From assembly GCA_951640165.1 (NCBI GenBank), contig OX621242.1, positions 12,455,501 to 12,519,500 on the forward strand: DNA of 64,000 bases. The letters are read 5' to 3'. This stretch comes from Pseudoips prasinana. Taxonomy: Eukaryota; Arthropoda; Insecta; Lepidoptera; Nolidae. A program made the position numbers and the translations under genes. The notes beneath the pieces were generated by a model, which saw nothing but the letters and a program-made list of their open reading frames with translations, was not told where the DNA came from and did no database searches. This document shows positions 9,945 through 20,219 of this stretch, in pieces; within the stretch, counting starts at the first letter, position 1, and each line of letters begins with the position of its first letter.

Positions 9945-10225
9945 ACATGCCTAGGTTTAATGGTTAATGACCCTGGCTGCTAAGAGATCGTGGATTCGAT
10001 CCCCTCTCAGTACATATATGTATTTGTGTGATGAGCATGATTTTTTGTTCTGTGTCTGAGTGTAATTTATCAATTATATGTATGTATTTGGAAAATATAT
10101 AAGTATGTTAATCAGTTGTCTGGTTGCCATAGTGTAGTACACCGTAAGTTCCATCGTAGCTAGACAACTCATCTCAGCCTAGTTTGGGAACAGAAGGCAG
10201 TGCATCAGTTGTCGCAAGATATTTA
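9945..10225 (+). mobile_element. SINE-B-like copy with internal insertion
   Basis: The head TTAATGGTTAATGACC and B-box GGATTCGATCCCC are followed by TGTGTGATGAGCATG and CAGTTGTCTGGTTGCCATAG. About 35 bp beginning GTAGTACACCGTAAG then interrupt the 3' half before CTAGTTTGGGAACAGAAGGC. Diverged. Confidence 0.65.
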
Positions 10226-10489
10226 TTTATTTGTATATATGATCCATGTAAAAAAAATTGAAGAATTGATAAGCAACGTCCAGTATCAGCTAATCAATAG
10301 GAAAATCAATATGTCCGTATGTATAGGTATTATATATTGTGTGTATGTATACAAGTAAATTTATGTATGTAAGTACTTATATAGCATGTATATATGTAGA
10401 AATAGTATGTATTATTATGTTATATCTAGTGTTTATTTATATAATTAAACTACAATAAGAATCTATTAAATTTATATTTGACAATTTTA

Positions 10490-10612
10490 GTGCACCTACC
10501 TTAGCCTTTCTGCACCACCCAAAGGTTGACTGGTAGATAATGCCTATGTACAATATTATTTGTGCTAAAGTTTTAAATAAAATAAAAATAAATAAATAAA
10601 AATAAAAATAAT
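10490..10612 (+). repeat. LINE 3' UTR end with A-rich tail
   Basis: CCCAAAGGTTGACTGGTAGA, TAATGCC, TGTACAATATTATTTGTGC and AAAGTTTTAAATAAAAT match the minus-strand copy at 50333. The family normally carries a longer block between GCC and TGTAC, so this copy has a small internal deletion. It ends in an AAATAAAT tail. Confidence 0.65.
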
Positions 10613-10815
10613 CAACTGTGTATTACAGATTGTTTCGCATGCTGTTTTGATACGTAAGTAAATAGTAAACAGTAATAACAAATTAGGTATCGTCTGCATC
10701 TCTCACCGCAGACTAAAGAAGACAAAAGGCAAACTTATTGAACTAGTGATGAACTAAAATCTTAACTATCGATACCTCCCATCAACAAAGACCTACAGCG
10801 AAAACTGGTATGATA

Positions 10816-10950
10816 GGTGTTTTATTTGTTCATATCAGAGTCACTGTCGAAATTTATATACCTAAAGTGGTAATTTTAACGAAAGTAATAAACGTTTACT
10901 AAAGTTATCTCATTAGGTGTTTTATTTGTTCACATCGGGGTCGCTGTCGT
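10816..10950 (-). repeat. Two similar 35-bp direct repeats
   Basis: TAGGTGTTTTATTTGTTCA followed by a TCRGRGTCRCTGTCG block occurs at about 10816 and 10914. On the minus strand both could encode an acidic end (DSDSDMNK-stop and DSDPDVNK-stop), so they may be two copies of the 3' terminus of an old ORF. Too short to decide. Confidence 0.4.
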
Positions 10951-11626
10951 TGTTTGTTGACGGAAGGAGCTCTTGAACTTTACTTAAAATTATATTTTAC
11001 CGTTTGTTCGAGCAACATAAATTGACGTCGATGTTTCAATCACTCTCTTACAATTTATAGGTACAATTGTGTCTTGTATCCGATTCATTTATTGTATTTC
11101 AATGGAAGTTATATCCAACACATTTTTTATTTTTATACAGAATATAATTTTTACAATATATCTGATAATGCTGTGCCCCTAATGAGTCACGATTGTCACT
11201 TTCATAACATTAAACAAAAGCGGGTGGTTGAGTAGAGAGCTCTTTACTCCTTGCCATCTACGAGGCATTAATTTAGGAGTTTGGATATATAAGATAACAA
11301 AAAAGTGTAAAATATTACTTATTAGTCACACTGACTGAAAGATAAGCAAGGTATGCTTTAGATCCCCTAATGGAGTGAACGTTTTAATCCAAACCACACA
11401 TCTTATGTTTAATTAAGAAATGCATTTAGATTTATAAGATCTTATTGAATACGCTTTTAAAGTACTACGCTAACTTTGATTTCATGTCTACATATGGGGT
11501 AATTACTTACTTCACTAAGTAGTACCCTTTATTAGTAAGAAGTTACAAATTAGGTGAGTTTCTCCTGCGTTCTTAGAAGAATCGTGTGACCAGACTCATA
11601 TAACATGGCTTTCATCATCAAGTTAA

Positions 11627-11730
11627 AGGTAAAATCGTATGGGTACGCGCCGTCCACCTTAGACCACATCTTCACTTACCATCAGGTTACATTGTAATCA
11701 AGCACAAACCCTTATAGCATAAAAATAAAG
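11627..11730 (+). repeat. LINE 3' UTR fragment
   Basis: ATCGTATGGGTACGCGCCGT and CATCTTCACTTACCATCAGG, then AAGCACAAACCC, match the 3' flank of the LINE relic at 16430-16560 on the opposite strand. It is a short 5'-truncated copy of the same family. Confidence 0.65.
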
Positions 11731-12224
11731 CATCGACCCCGTTTAGAGGCTAACGGTACTTAATTTTATTGTATCACGTCGATCCCGCATCCATATACTA
11801 GCAAGTACGGGTGAAAATAGAACAAGTACATAGGGGTGAATAGAAAACTACCGAAACCGGTTAAAAAGCAAGGTGAAATTTAACAAAATTATATTTATTG
11901 AGGACAACATAAGATCTTTATGAAAAGTAGCAAAGATTCTTTTAATCCTAATGCTTTATATTTAAATAAAAATCTCAAAACATTTATTGCAGACTAAGTG
12001 TGTAGGTATTACATTTAATAAGAGCGCTTTTTACTTAGTGTTTCATACAAGCAACAATTAAAAGTCAAATGTTATTTTTCTAGATTCTTTTATTTTAAAC
12101 ATTTTAAGGCTGAATGTCAAACAAAATCATATAGGTATACCTATCTATCACAATAAAACCTTAATAACGCTCAAACTTGAATTTTAAATGTATCATAATA
12201 AAATTTCGATAATTCCACAAAAAG

Positions 12225-12330
12225 AATAAATAAATATCTTGGGACAACTAACACACTGCCATCTGACCCCAAACTAGGCAGAGCCTGTACTATGGTAACA
12301 GACAACTGATAAATTTACTTATATATTTTA
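12225..12330 (-). mobile_element. SINE 3' half (SINE-B type)
   Basis: The minus-strand blocks GTTACCATAGTACAGGCTCT and GCCTAGTTTGGGGTCAGATG then a TGTCCC end with AATA-type tail identify the 3' half of a SINE; the tRNA-like head is missing. Confidence 0.65.
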
Positions 12331-12335
12331 AATAC

Positions 12336-12602
12336 ATCATCATCATCATATCAGCTGAAAGACGTCCACAGCTGAACAATGGCCTCCCCCAAAGATCTCC
12401 ACAATTGCCGGTCTTGCGCTATCCGCATCCAGCGATTTCCAGCGACACGCACAAGATCACCGGTCCATCTTGTAGGGGGCCTGCCCACGCTGCGTCTTCC
12501 GGTTCGTGGTCGCCACTCGAGAACCTTTCTGCCCCAGCGGCCGTCGGTTCTACGAGCTATGTGCCCTGCCCACTGCCACTTCAGCTTGGCAATTCTTTTT
12601 TA
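12336..12602 (-). pseudogene. RTE-clade LINE pol C-terminus
   Basis: On the minus strand the frame reads RIAKLKWQWAGHIARRTDGR, then VGRPPTRWTGDLVRVAGNRW and IAQDRQLWRSLGEAIVQLWT, followed by a stop and a TATGATGATGATG tail. This is the classic C-terminus of lepidopteran RTE elements. The retained segment is open without a break. Everything upstream is lost. Relatives are at 36508, 57481 and 63031. Confidence 0.85.
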
Positions 12603-12627
12603 AATACATACATACATGTTATTGATA

Positions 12628-12776
12628 AATTGGCGCAGCGGCTAAGACAGTCGCCTCGCCGATTCGTGACACGGATTCCGGTCCCGCACCGGACTTCTAT
12701 TTATGTAGGTAACCCATAAATTGTTGTTCTGTGTCTGGATGTAATTTGGGTCCGCCTATTATATGTTATATGTTTG
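12628..12776 (+). mobile_element. SINE-C, 3'-shortened copy
   Basis: The A-box region TTGGCGCAGCGGCTAAGACA and a mutated B-box (GGATTCCGGTCCC) are followed by AACCCATAAATTGTTGTTCT and GTCTGGATGTAATTTG. The usual CCCCGCGACACAGGG block is absent. Confidence 0.75.
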
Positions 12777-12779
12777 ATT

Positions 12780-12892
12780 TTAAAAAAATCACAAAATTAC
12801 ACCCAGACATAAAAGAAGTGATCGAACCCACGAACTCAGGCTAGGCAGGCTAGCTGTCAAGGTCACGGACCACTGGACCAACTTACAGGCTA
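12780..12892 (-). mobile_element. SINE fragment, tRNA-like head
   Basis: On the minus strand TTGGTCCAGTGGTCCGTGAC and GTGGGTTCGATCAC give A- and B-box-like segments, followed by a GTCTGGGTGTAATTTTGTG block. The 3' half is missing. It lies tail to tail with the SINE-C copy just before it. Confidence 0.6.
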
Positions 12893-13304
12893 GTAATAAA
12901 AACATAGAAAATAACTTCACACAAACAGAGATATAATGATATTTTTACAAGCTTAGTTTTGTTGAAGATAGAATTTAATCCAATACTTATCCACGGTTGA
13001 AAGGATAAATCATGATAAAAGATACAAATTGACTTCGCTTGTGTGGCCTATTTTTGGAGGGTTATCCTTTATGGTAGTTGGTGATAAGAAATGATGTATT
13101 GGAGGGTGACACCGGTGTTAAGTCGCGTCGTGAGTATTCCCTCTACTAAAAGCATCTCATATCTTAAGATGATCTTCGCACCAAGGAGATTTATGTTTAT
13201 GTCGTAAATGATCGTAAACACCAAGTGCTTTTCATTGTTTTAACCCACTTCAAAAAGAAGGACTGTTCTCTGTTCTATTTTAGTAGTTCTATTCTAGTTT
13301 GACT

Positions 13305-13397
13305 TCACGTGTGGCGCAGCGGTTATCAGTCGCCTTGCCACTTCATATCCCGGGTTCGATACTCGCGCAGGACAACTATTTGTGTGTGTACCATAAT
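13305..13397 (+). mobile_element. SINE-C head fragment
   Basis: CACGTGTGGCGCAGCGGTTA, then CGGGTTCGATACTCGCG and GGACAACTATTTGTGTG match the SINE-C head. The body after this point is missing. Confidence 0.7.
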
Positions 13398-13460
13398 TTT
13401 CAATTGATAAGGTCACTTAAAAAGGAACTCTTAAGAATAAAAGTTATGTAAAAAAATGTC

Positions 13461-13552
13461 CTTATGGGCTATTCTTAACGATTTTAGTATTTAATTGAAA
13501 TACTACGTAGTATTTCAATTAAATACTGTTTTTGTTAAGAATAGCCCATAAG
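13461..13552. repeat. 92-bp near-perfect palindrome (possible MITE)
   Basis: CTTATGGGCTATTCTTAACG at the left is exactly complemented at the right, and the arms continue through AGTATTTAATTGAAATACTA to the centre ACTACGTAGT near 13505. There is virtually no spacer. No second copy is seen in this window, so it could be a palindromic MITE or a local inverted duplication. Confidence 0.7.
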
Positions 13553-13610
13553 TACACACTTTAAAAATGTCTAGCAATTTAATAAAGATCAGTTCTTTAT
13601 TAAACCGTTT

Positions 13611-13806
13611 CTTGACAATAACTTAATACAAGCTAGCTAAAGATATATTATAAAATAAATTGTATAAATGTTTTAACATTCCGTGTACCTAAATATCTGT
13701 AATAAGTAACTAGAAATAATAACTGTATTACTACAAACATGTTCTGACTATTTACAAGCGCTTTTTTGAAGTCTACGTGAATAAAACCCTTTTTTTTATT
13801 TATTTA
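13611..13806 (+). repeat. Tail-T LINE-like 3' end, copy 1
   Basis: It begins CTTGACAATAACTTAATACA, contains CATTCCGTGTACCTAAATAT and CAAACATGTTCTGACTATTT, and ends AAGTCTACGTGAATAAAACC followed by a T/A-rich tail. Copies at 14063 (minus), 18121, 27637, 30217 (minus), 41445 and 53230 stop at the same point but start at different ones, the behaviour expected of 5'-truncated retroposons. No coding sequence is attached in any copy here, so the parent element is not identified. Confidence 0.75.
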
Positions 13807-13879
13807 AAACAAACAAACCAACAGACAAATAAACAGTAAATTTACTACGATTCGCACTTGTTTATCATCATCACAAAAG

Positions 13880-14062
13880 CTGTAAAAAATCCACTGCGCG
13901 ACAGAAACCTCACCAAACTATCATCATGGGGGATATGTCATATTCACCACGCTTGGCAGACGGGTTGGCGATCGCAGTATGATGCCATAGTACACAGAGA
14001 GACGCTGCTCCCCGACCCTTATATTTCCTCGGGTCCACTTCTACGTCCCCCACAAAATAAGA
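13880..14062 (-). repeat. RTE-type 3' end
   Basis: On the minus strand ACGTAGAAGTGGACCCGAGG and CTGCGATCGCCAACCCGTCT then GCCAAGCGTGGTGAATATGA match 25476-25680, which continues to a GATGATGAT tail. The final tail is reduced here. Confidence 0.6.
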
Positions 14063-14530
14063 TAAAATAAATAAATAATGTTTTATTCACCAAGATTTTT
14101 ATAAAAGCGCTTTTATATAGTCAGCATGTGTTTGTATATTATACAGTTAAGTATACATAATTATTTTTGGTTAGTAATGATATTCAGCTGGCTTGTATTA
14201 AGTTACTAGCTGTACCCCGCGGTTTTACCCGCGTTAAACTTTATAAATTATCACAGCTCCTCCCCCGTAGGTGATAGCGTGATAATATGTAGCCTATATG
14301 CTGACCCGATCTCTTAGTAATATTCATGCAAAATTTTAAGTAAATCCATGCAGTTCTGTTTGAGTTTAGCCTGGCCATACATACAGACAAAAATTCTATA
14401 AACTATATGTTTGACTTCAATATCGATTATCGATCACGCGCCAAGTATCCTTTAAAAAAAATATTCAATGTACAGTTTTGAATTTCCGACGATTTTATTA
14501 TATGTATAGATTGTCAAACATGAGAGGATG
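14063..14530 (-). repeat. Tail-T copy 2, split by a Hel-2 Helitron
   Basis: On the minus strand the copy runs from about 14530 to TTGACAA at 14517-14511, is interrupted by the Helitron 14206-14510, and resumes at 14205 with TAACTTAATACAAG. Joining the two sides gives the family sequence TTGACAATAACTTAATACAA without loss or gain of a base. Confidence 0.75.
14206..14510 (-). mobile_element. Hel-2 Helitron-like element nested in Tail-T
   Basis: On the minus strand it starts TCTATACATATAATAAAATC and ends GCGGGTAAAACCGCGGGGTA followed by CAGCTAG, length 305 bp. The target is A^T and no host bases are duplicated, as shown by the uninterrupted Tail-T copy at 13611. Three more Hel-2 copies are at 33329, 40460 and 41580. 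Compared with Hel-1 it has an extra block containing CACAGCTCCTCCCCCGTAGG (plus strand). No ORF. Confidence 0.85.
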
Positions 14531-14850
14531 ATATTCTGATTCTCCGCCGCCGCCACACAGCATTTTCTCTTATAACTCGTAAGAAATTATGTAAATGTAT
14601 TGTAAATCATACATTCTTACAAACGGAAACTACACTGAACACTAACCCTGCAACCAACTTAACCTCGCCATAATTTAATACAGAGCAATTTGTAAATTAC
14701 ACTGCAAATGTAGAATAATTTAACAGTTCCACTAAGATCTTTGTAACCCAGACATTGTTATGAATATTAATTTGGAAATGAACTAGGCTATACGTTAAAG
14801 ATATTAAAATTTGCATTCGAAGGAAGACAGATATTGTGATCGTATTAAAT

Positions 14851-15045
14851 TAATAATAATAATAATATCTGGGGATAATGTCACACAGATCATCCTAGCC
14901 CCAAACCACAGAATAAAGAGTACTAAAGCTTGTACCATGGGTACCAGGCGACGATATACATAATTATATAGATAGATAAATACTTAAATACATAGAAAAC
15001 ATCCATGACTCAGAAACAAATATTCGTGCTCATCTCACAAATATA
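14851..15045 (-). mobile_element. SINE-A, 5'-truncated
   Basis: The 3' half of SINE-A on the minus strand, from TGAGCACGAATATTTGTTTC through CGTCGCCTGGTACCCATGG to GATCTGTGTGACATTATCCC and an AATAATAATAAT tail on the opposite strand. About 16 bp (CAGAATAAAGAGTACT region, plus strand) are inserted. The tRNA-like head is missing. Confidence 0.8.
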
Positions 15046-15057
15046 AATTCTTTTAAA

Positions 15058-15246
15058 GTAATGAAAGTAATAATAGTTAAAGGTTTGTGAGTGTGTGACT
15101 ATGTGAGTGTGTATGTTTTGTACTTGTTCACGTCTAAACGGCTGGAGCGATTTTAATAAAATTTGGTATGGAGTTAGGTGACATCCTGGTTTAACACATA
15201 GGCTATAATTTATAAAGTTTAATACGGGTAAAACCGCGGGGCACAG
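15058..15246 (+). mobile_element. Hel-1 Helitron-like element, decayed ends
   Basis: AGGTTTGTGAGTGTGTGACT, ACGTCTAAACGGCTGGAGCG, TATGGAGTTAGGTGACATCC and ACGGGTAAAACCGCGGGGCA are the Hel-1 blocks in order. The start is degenerate and CTAG has become TTAT. Confidence 0.7.
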
Positions 15247-15258
15247 TTATTTATGTAA

Positions 15259-15507
15259 TAAAGGGCCTGTTAGTCTCGTGGTTTGTGACCCGGGCAAAGC
15301 TAGAGGTCGTGAGTTCGATTCCCACCCAGGACAATTTTTTGTGTGATGAGCACGGTTATTTGTTCTTTGGCTGGGCGTAACTTAACTAAAATTTATATGT
15401 ATGTATTTAGAAACATATTAGTATGTTTATCAGTTGTCTGGTGGCTTTATACAGGCTCTGCTTATTTTGTTATTAGATGACAGTGTGTTAGTATTTAGGT
15501 CCCGGTA
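15259..15507 (+). mobile_element. SINE-B
   Basis: The head GGGCCTGTTAGTCTCGTGG and B-box GAGTTCGATTCCC are followed by CACCCAGGACAA, TGTGTGATGAGCACG, CAGTTGTCTGGTGGC, CAGGCTCTGCTTA and a GGTCCCGG end. Moderately diverged. Confidence 0.75.
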
Positions 15508-15601
15508 ATAACATTAATCTTTAAATTTCGACTTCAAGTGTGTGAGAAAGGTAAGCAACTCGTAATAACGTGAGATGTATGTTTGTTTGCTGACTTAGTT
15601 G

Positions 15602-15740
15602 TACAGACGCCAGCACATCAAGCTACCCCAATCTGTCAAATTTCCCCAATTGAAAGTGAACCTAATGCTTATGTGATAAAGTTGAAAATCTATAAACGAA
15701 AGTTGATAGATTGGGGTAGCTTGATGTGCTGGCGTCTGTA
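15602..15740 (+). mobile_element. P139 palindromic MITE, full copy 2
   Basis: Both arms (TACAGACGCCAGCACATCAA...; ...GATGTGCTGGCGTCTGTA) and the centre (CCCCAATTGAAAGTGAACCT, ATGCTTATGTGATAAAGTTG) are complete. Its centre is opposite in orientation to copies at 1522 and 44373. The readable peptide across it arises from the repeat itself and is not a gene. Confidence 0.8.
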
Positions 15741-16186
15741 CAAAACAAACCTCTATCATCAATAAAAGACTGAGGAATACTTTGACTGAATCATTTGTAT
15801 GTTTATCAAATGTGGAAACACTGATAAAATAAAATCAATGCCGATTGAAAGGCACAAAAAGTAAACCAAAATTCTATTTATTCCCCGCAAAAGCTGTAAC
15901 AAGTCAAAAATCTATAGATATTTTACTTTTTTGGCGGCAAAGCCTCATGAATGTTTCATGGGGCGTCGGCATTTTATACTGTGAACAATACCGACCACGA
16001 AAAAGGTTACAATTGAAACGAATAAAAGCAATCGGCAAAATTTGGAGACAAAACTTTCAACGCAATTTTTGTGCGAAGATTTTTATTTTCATACCCTCGT
16101 AGAATATCAATATTTTCGATTGGAGCCCTTAATTATTTCAGTAGAGCGATAAAGTATTCCATTCTTGGTATACCAAAATGAATGAA

Positions 16187-16220
16187 AGATATTTCATAAT
16201 AGCGTTATTATGAAATATCT
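16187..16220. repeat. 34-bp palindrome
   Basis: AGATATTTCATAATA is followed by four bases and its exact complement. It is AT-rich and has no other associated signal. Confidence 0.6.
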
Positions 16221-16429
16221 TCTTTCGAGTTTTCAATAAATCCGTATATCTATTGAAACATTTTGAATTAATACAGTTGTATAACACTGTATACATTATT
16301 CAAACATATGTCATATCTTTAAAATATATAAATTTCCTGTTTGTAAAATAGCAATATAAAAATATATAACAAAAGATCCCGGGAGACTTTATAAAGTTGA
16401 AAAGCCTTAAACAGCACAAGGCAAGGACA

Positions 16430-16873
16430 AGGCATCATTTGGGGGATATGCCTTAATCATCATTTTTTTATGCTGAATGGGTTTGCGCTTGACCACGATC
16501 TCACCTGATGGTAAGTGAAGATTTGGTCGAAGATGGACCGCGCGTACCCATAAGATGCCTGTTCACTCTAGCCTTGAATAAACCCATGTTGTATGAGTCT
16601 GGGAACACGTCGTTCGGGAGGGTGTTCCACTGCTTAGCCGTGCGTATGATAAAGGAGGAAGCAAAGCGCTTCGTACGGCAGAATGGGATGTCAACAACAA
16701 AGCGGTGAAAACCCTCCCGACGCCTAGTAGTCCGATGAAAAAAGGGGGAAGGAGGGATAAGTTCATAGAGGTCTTGAGCGCATTCTCCATGAAATAGCCT
16801 ATAGAAAACCGATAAGCTTGCAACCTGACGCCTATGATCCAAGCTTTGCAGCTTTTTATTACACGCATGTTAA
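16430..16873 (-). pseudogene. LINE pol C-terminus with 3' UTR
   Basis: On the minus strand an open frame from 16873 to the stop near 16501 reads LQSLDHRRQVASLSVFYRLF, HGECAQDLYELIPP, HRTTRRREGFHRF, TAKQWNTLPNDVFPDSYNMG and LFKARVNRHLMG. This is the conserved tail that follows the RT domain in many lepidopteran Jockey-like LINEs. About 130 codons are intact. The UTR (ACCATCAGGTGAGATCGTGG) runs to a AAAAAAATGATGATT tail near 16430 and recurs at 11627. The RT core is absent. Confidence 0.8.
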
Positions 16874-16879
16874 TCGTCT

Positions 16880-18120
16880 GTGGCAATCGCAATGTGATCG
16901 TCACTTAGAGAAGCGATGCTGCCCGTTCTCTGTTAGATTCTGTCAGGATGACAACGACAAAGTATGGCCACCATGTATCTGTCCGCCTTTATGATACCAG
17001 AGTCGGTCCCTGTACTCTTGCGCACTCCAGGTGGTTTATAAGGTATCAACAAATGATTTACAGAGCCCGCAAAAATTAATATCATTACTGTGTACCGCGT
17101 ACAACACGATAAGATAATGCCAACAGGAAAAATTGTTATCAAGTAAAGAAAAAGATCGTCGAAGTAGTTAATATCAAATAAATTAAGATCAATTATTAAT
17201 TATTAAATCTGGAAAATAAAAGATGGCTGATCCAGAGCGTGGACAAAAATTCAATAAATACTATTACTTTATGACACAAGTGAAAAATGAGTCTCCAAAT
17301 AATTCGGATCATTAAAATATCTCTATAATATACTAAATTTGTTTGTTATTAACTTTGTTTGTTATTTCTACAGTATGTATAATATCTGTTTTAGAACGAA
17401 TCTTTTGTTTGACCTTCCTAACCTGAGTCTACGATATTAATTCCAACTTATTACCTCCACGCGTTTCTGACAAAAAACGGTATTGACGGACAAACGGATG
17501 GACGACGAAGTAATCCTATAAAGATTATTTTTGTGTCGTATGTACGGATTCCTAAAAACAAGTATTTTTATTATTTTCGAAAAGAATAAATGCTACAAAT
17601 TGAAAGTGGACAAAATTAAAAAAATAATTTCTTTTTTAATAGTTAAATAATTTGACAAATTTAGAGTTTACATTTTAATTTAGCGTTAACTATCATTAGT
17701 ATTCCGAATTGTTATTCATAACTTTATATACATAATACACATAATTAGACATTTTATATATAGGAAATAACCATTATTTATATATTAAAAGTTGTAGAGA
17801 TTTTGTATCAATCTTGGACACCTAATTGTTCATGTTTATATTAGGTGCACAACACTGCAAATTACTACGAGTAGATAGACATATAATTGTGTAGTTCTTA
17901 ATTTATTTACACAATCAGCTTTGTTCGAGCCGCTCACTTGGCACGCAAACAAGCTTGAGTTGCCATTAAAAATGTAAAATTCTTAGATAAGGTAAATGAA
18001 ATGCACCTCGTTGCATCAACTTTGAATACGAGTTGGCAATGTTTACACACCTATTTTTAATGCTTTTGAATACTTATTACTCAGTAGTACCATAGTAAGC
18101 TCACTAATCTATGGTTAGTT
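16880..18120. other. No recognisable feature
   Basis: AT-rich sequence. A 69-codon minus frame at 16933-17142 shows no recognisable similarity or codon pattern. I see no repeat that recurs elsewhere in the window. Confidence 0.5.
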
Positions 18121-18389
18121 AGATTCAGACAATATGTAGTAAAATATAAATTTCAATAATTAAATCTAAACATAATCTCCTTGACAATAACTTAATACAA
18201 GCTTGCTAAATATCACTACCATTATAAAATAAATTGTATAAATGTTTTAACATTCCGTGTACCTAAATATCTGTAATAAGTAACTAGAAATAACTGTATT
18301 ACTACAGACATGTTCAGTCAGAACAAGCGCTTTACAAGCGCCTTTTTAAAGTCTACGTGAATAAAAACCTTTTTTATTTTATTTTAATC
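18121..18389 (+). repeat. Tail-T LINE-like 3' end, longest copy type
   Basis: It starts upstream of the copy at 13611, with CAGACAATATGTAGTAAAAT and CTAAACATAATCTCCTTGAC, then follows the family to AAGTCTACGTGAATAAAAAC and a TTTTATTTTATTTT tail. A short duplication (CAAGCGCTTTACAAGCGCC) is peculiar to this copy. Confidence 0.75.
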
Positions 18390-18956
18390 TATACATTATA
18401 ATAATAATAATATCCAATGCATAGCTTTACCTTCGAAAACTCACTATGGACAGTAGTATATAAGTAGATGTATATTGAATTTAAATTTTATGTTTAAAGT
18501 AGATATTTATATTTTGAACTGACAACAAAGTGATAGTCTTAATAAAAATAAAAGCAAATATTTCACAATACCCTCAGGACAGGCCTCTCCGATTTTCTTA
18601 CAAAGACATTTTCCTGTAATATGATAGCATTACTCAAATACCTTCAGAAATCGTATAACTGCCTTCGTGTCCCCTTTTTGTTGAAAATACCTTGACATTA
18701 TCTCCAAAGGATTATGCAGAACAATAAATAAAATAGCTTGAATGCAGTAACGGATGAAAGTAGATCTCTTGGGATTCGAAAAAGTACCCTCAGTGATACA
18801 ATTTAATAATATATATTGTTTTATACAATCAAATCTTGTCAAAAGCATCCATCATTTGGCCCATTTGGTTTTAATTATTCTTCATATATACTCTAATACC
18901 ATAGTTTTTAGGATTCCGTATCACAATTATAACTAATTATACCCATTGGTTTTATT
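18390..18956. other. No recognisable feature
   Basis: AT-rich. Short opposite-strand frames at 18630-18848 and 18754-18936 overlap and look like chance ORFs. Confidence 0.45.
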
Positions 18957-19190
18957 TTAGTAAGCTAAATTGTGTAGCATGGCATATTATATTTACATAT
19001 TACATTATATTTCTGATTATTTTAGTGACAAAAGTGTTTGGAATTGAGTTGTTTTAAGTCACACACATAAAAAATATGCAATAAATTTTATGTAAATTTT
19101 ATAAAAAAAAAAGGATTCCTACTGAGTTTTCTGGTAGTTTTTCTCAGTAGCTGTCACGTCACCCACTGCACGGTAGGGAAAAGTAAGATT
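18957..19190 (+). pseudogene. Decayed LINE C-terminus and 3' UTR
   Basis: AAGCTAAATTGTGTAGCATG, TTTCTGATTATTTTAGTGAC and GTGTTTGGAATTGAGTTGTT parallel the pol C-terminus at 4015-4149, but frames are broken. The UTR block TCCTACTGAGTTTTCTGGTA and CTCAGTAGCTGTCACGTCAC follows, as at 3911 and 45835. Confidence 0.65.
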
Positions 19191-19985
19191 TGACCATTTT
19201 TTTTTGTTTTGTATTAAGTTGACCGATTAGTTTACCAGATTTTTATTTTGGCCAGTTTGAAATAGAGCTTAATATTAATTTTATGACGGTCAAAACTTCA
19301 AGAAAAATAGATTTATCTACCAAAACGACGCATGGTACTGACAGATATCTATATATAGTGCGTTAAAAAATTATGGGTTTAGTATTAAAATCTGAAGAGA
19401 ATATTCACGATTACATTCGTATGGGAACTTGGCTGCTAATAGTGTGGTAGAAAACAAATATAAGCGTTGGAAAGAGGTAATGCAGTAGTATCCGCTGTTA
19501 CCTACTAATTGCTCAACAACTTCCTTAATTTAATGGGATAGTACCTATTTTATGTTATACTCGATGAGACGAGTATCCTCTTTTAATCTATTATTCGGAC
19601 ATTTGTATTACAAAACAGATGCAATCTGTAACGTGCAATGTAATTTATAATGTTGTAATTCACAGTATTCACACGATTCTCATCTCGATGTCCATCTTTA
19701 GCGAAGGCAGTCTACGAAACAATGGTCTAACCTCAATGAATACAATATGGACCTATATAGGCTTGTTCTACACTGTAACTATTTTTATTAAATTTCAACT
19801 AAAAGTAAATTTATTCACAAAAATAGAATATTAATGATTGGTCTTTTAGAAGTAAACACAAAAGATATTCTCGCCCTTGATAATTTTTTTAGTTTAAAAT
19901 TAATAACTTTCTGCAAATGGTTTTATAACTTTCCGAGGGTGCCGTTAATAGAATAAAGAATAATAGGATTTGAAACGTTTTATTC
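19191..19985. other. No recognisable feature
   Basis: Unassigned AT-rich DNA. The 71-codon frame at 19619-19834 has no recognisable similarity. Confidence 0.45.
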
Positions 19986-19989
19986 ACGT

Positions 19990-20215
19990 ACAATGCCACA
20001 AGCAGGGCAAAAAGTGTTTTATATCAACATTTATTGGTGTAAGAATTCAATATAGTCGTTATACAACGAGATTTAATGCTACCAATGGACGGATCCAGTG
20101 CGCCGCAACAGAGAAGATCCAGCGATACAACTCAGCTTTCTTTCCTCTACTACCGATTTCAACATGACCCAGTTAAAACCATACGGAATATAGTCCACTT
20201 AACAAAATTATTAAG
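19990..20215 (+). repeat. Dispersed repeat R2, copy 1
   Basis: TTTAATGCTACCAATGGACG, GAGAAGATCCAGCG, AACTCAG, CTACTACCGATTTCAACATG and TAGTCCACTTA...TTATTAAGCAGGC match 30795-31015 in the same order. The class is unknown: no terminal repeats, no pol III box and no conserved frame between the copies. Confidence 0.55.
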
Positions 20216-20219
20216 CAGG

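Noticed and set aside
15583..15765. Recurring peptide KLKIYKR-LTDWGS-MCWRLY found also at 2487 and on the minus strand at 44324
   Set aside because: It is translation through the right arm of the P139 MITE; the similarity is explained by DNA repeats, not by a gene.
16508..16708. Plus-strand frame opposite the LINE relic
   Set aside because: It is antisense to the recognisable LINE C-terminus and has no features of its own. A second minus frame at 16563-16904 is an out-of-frame shadow.
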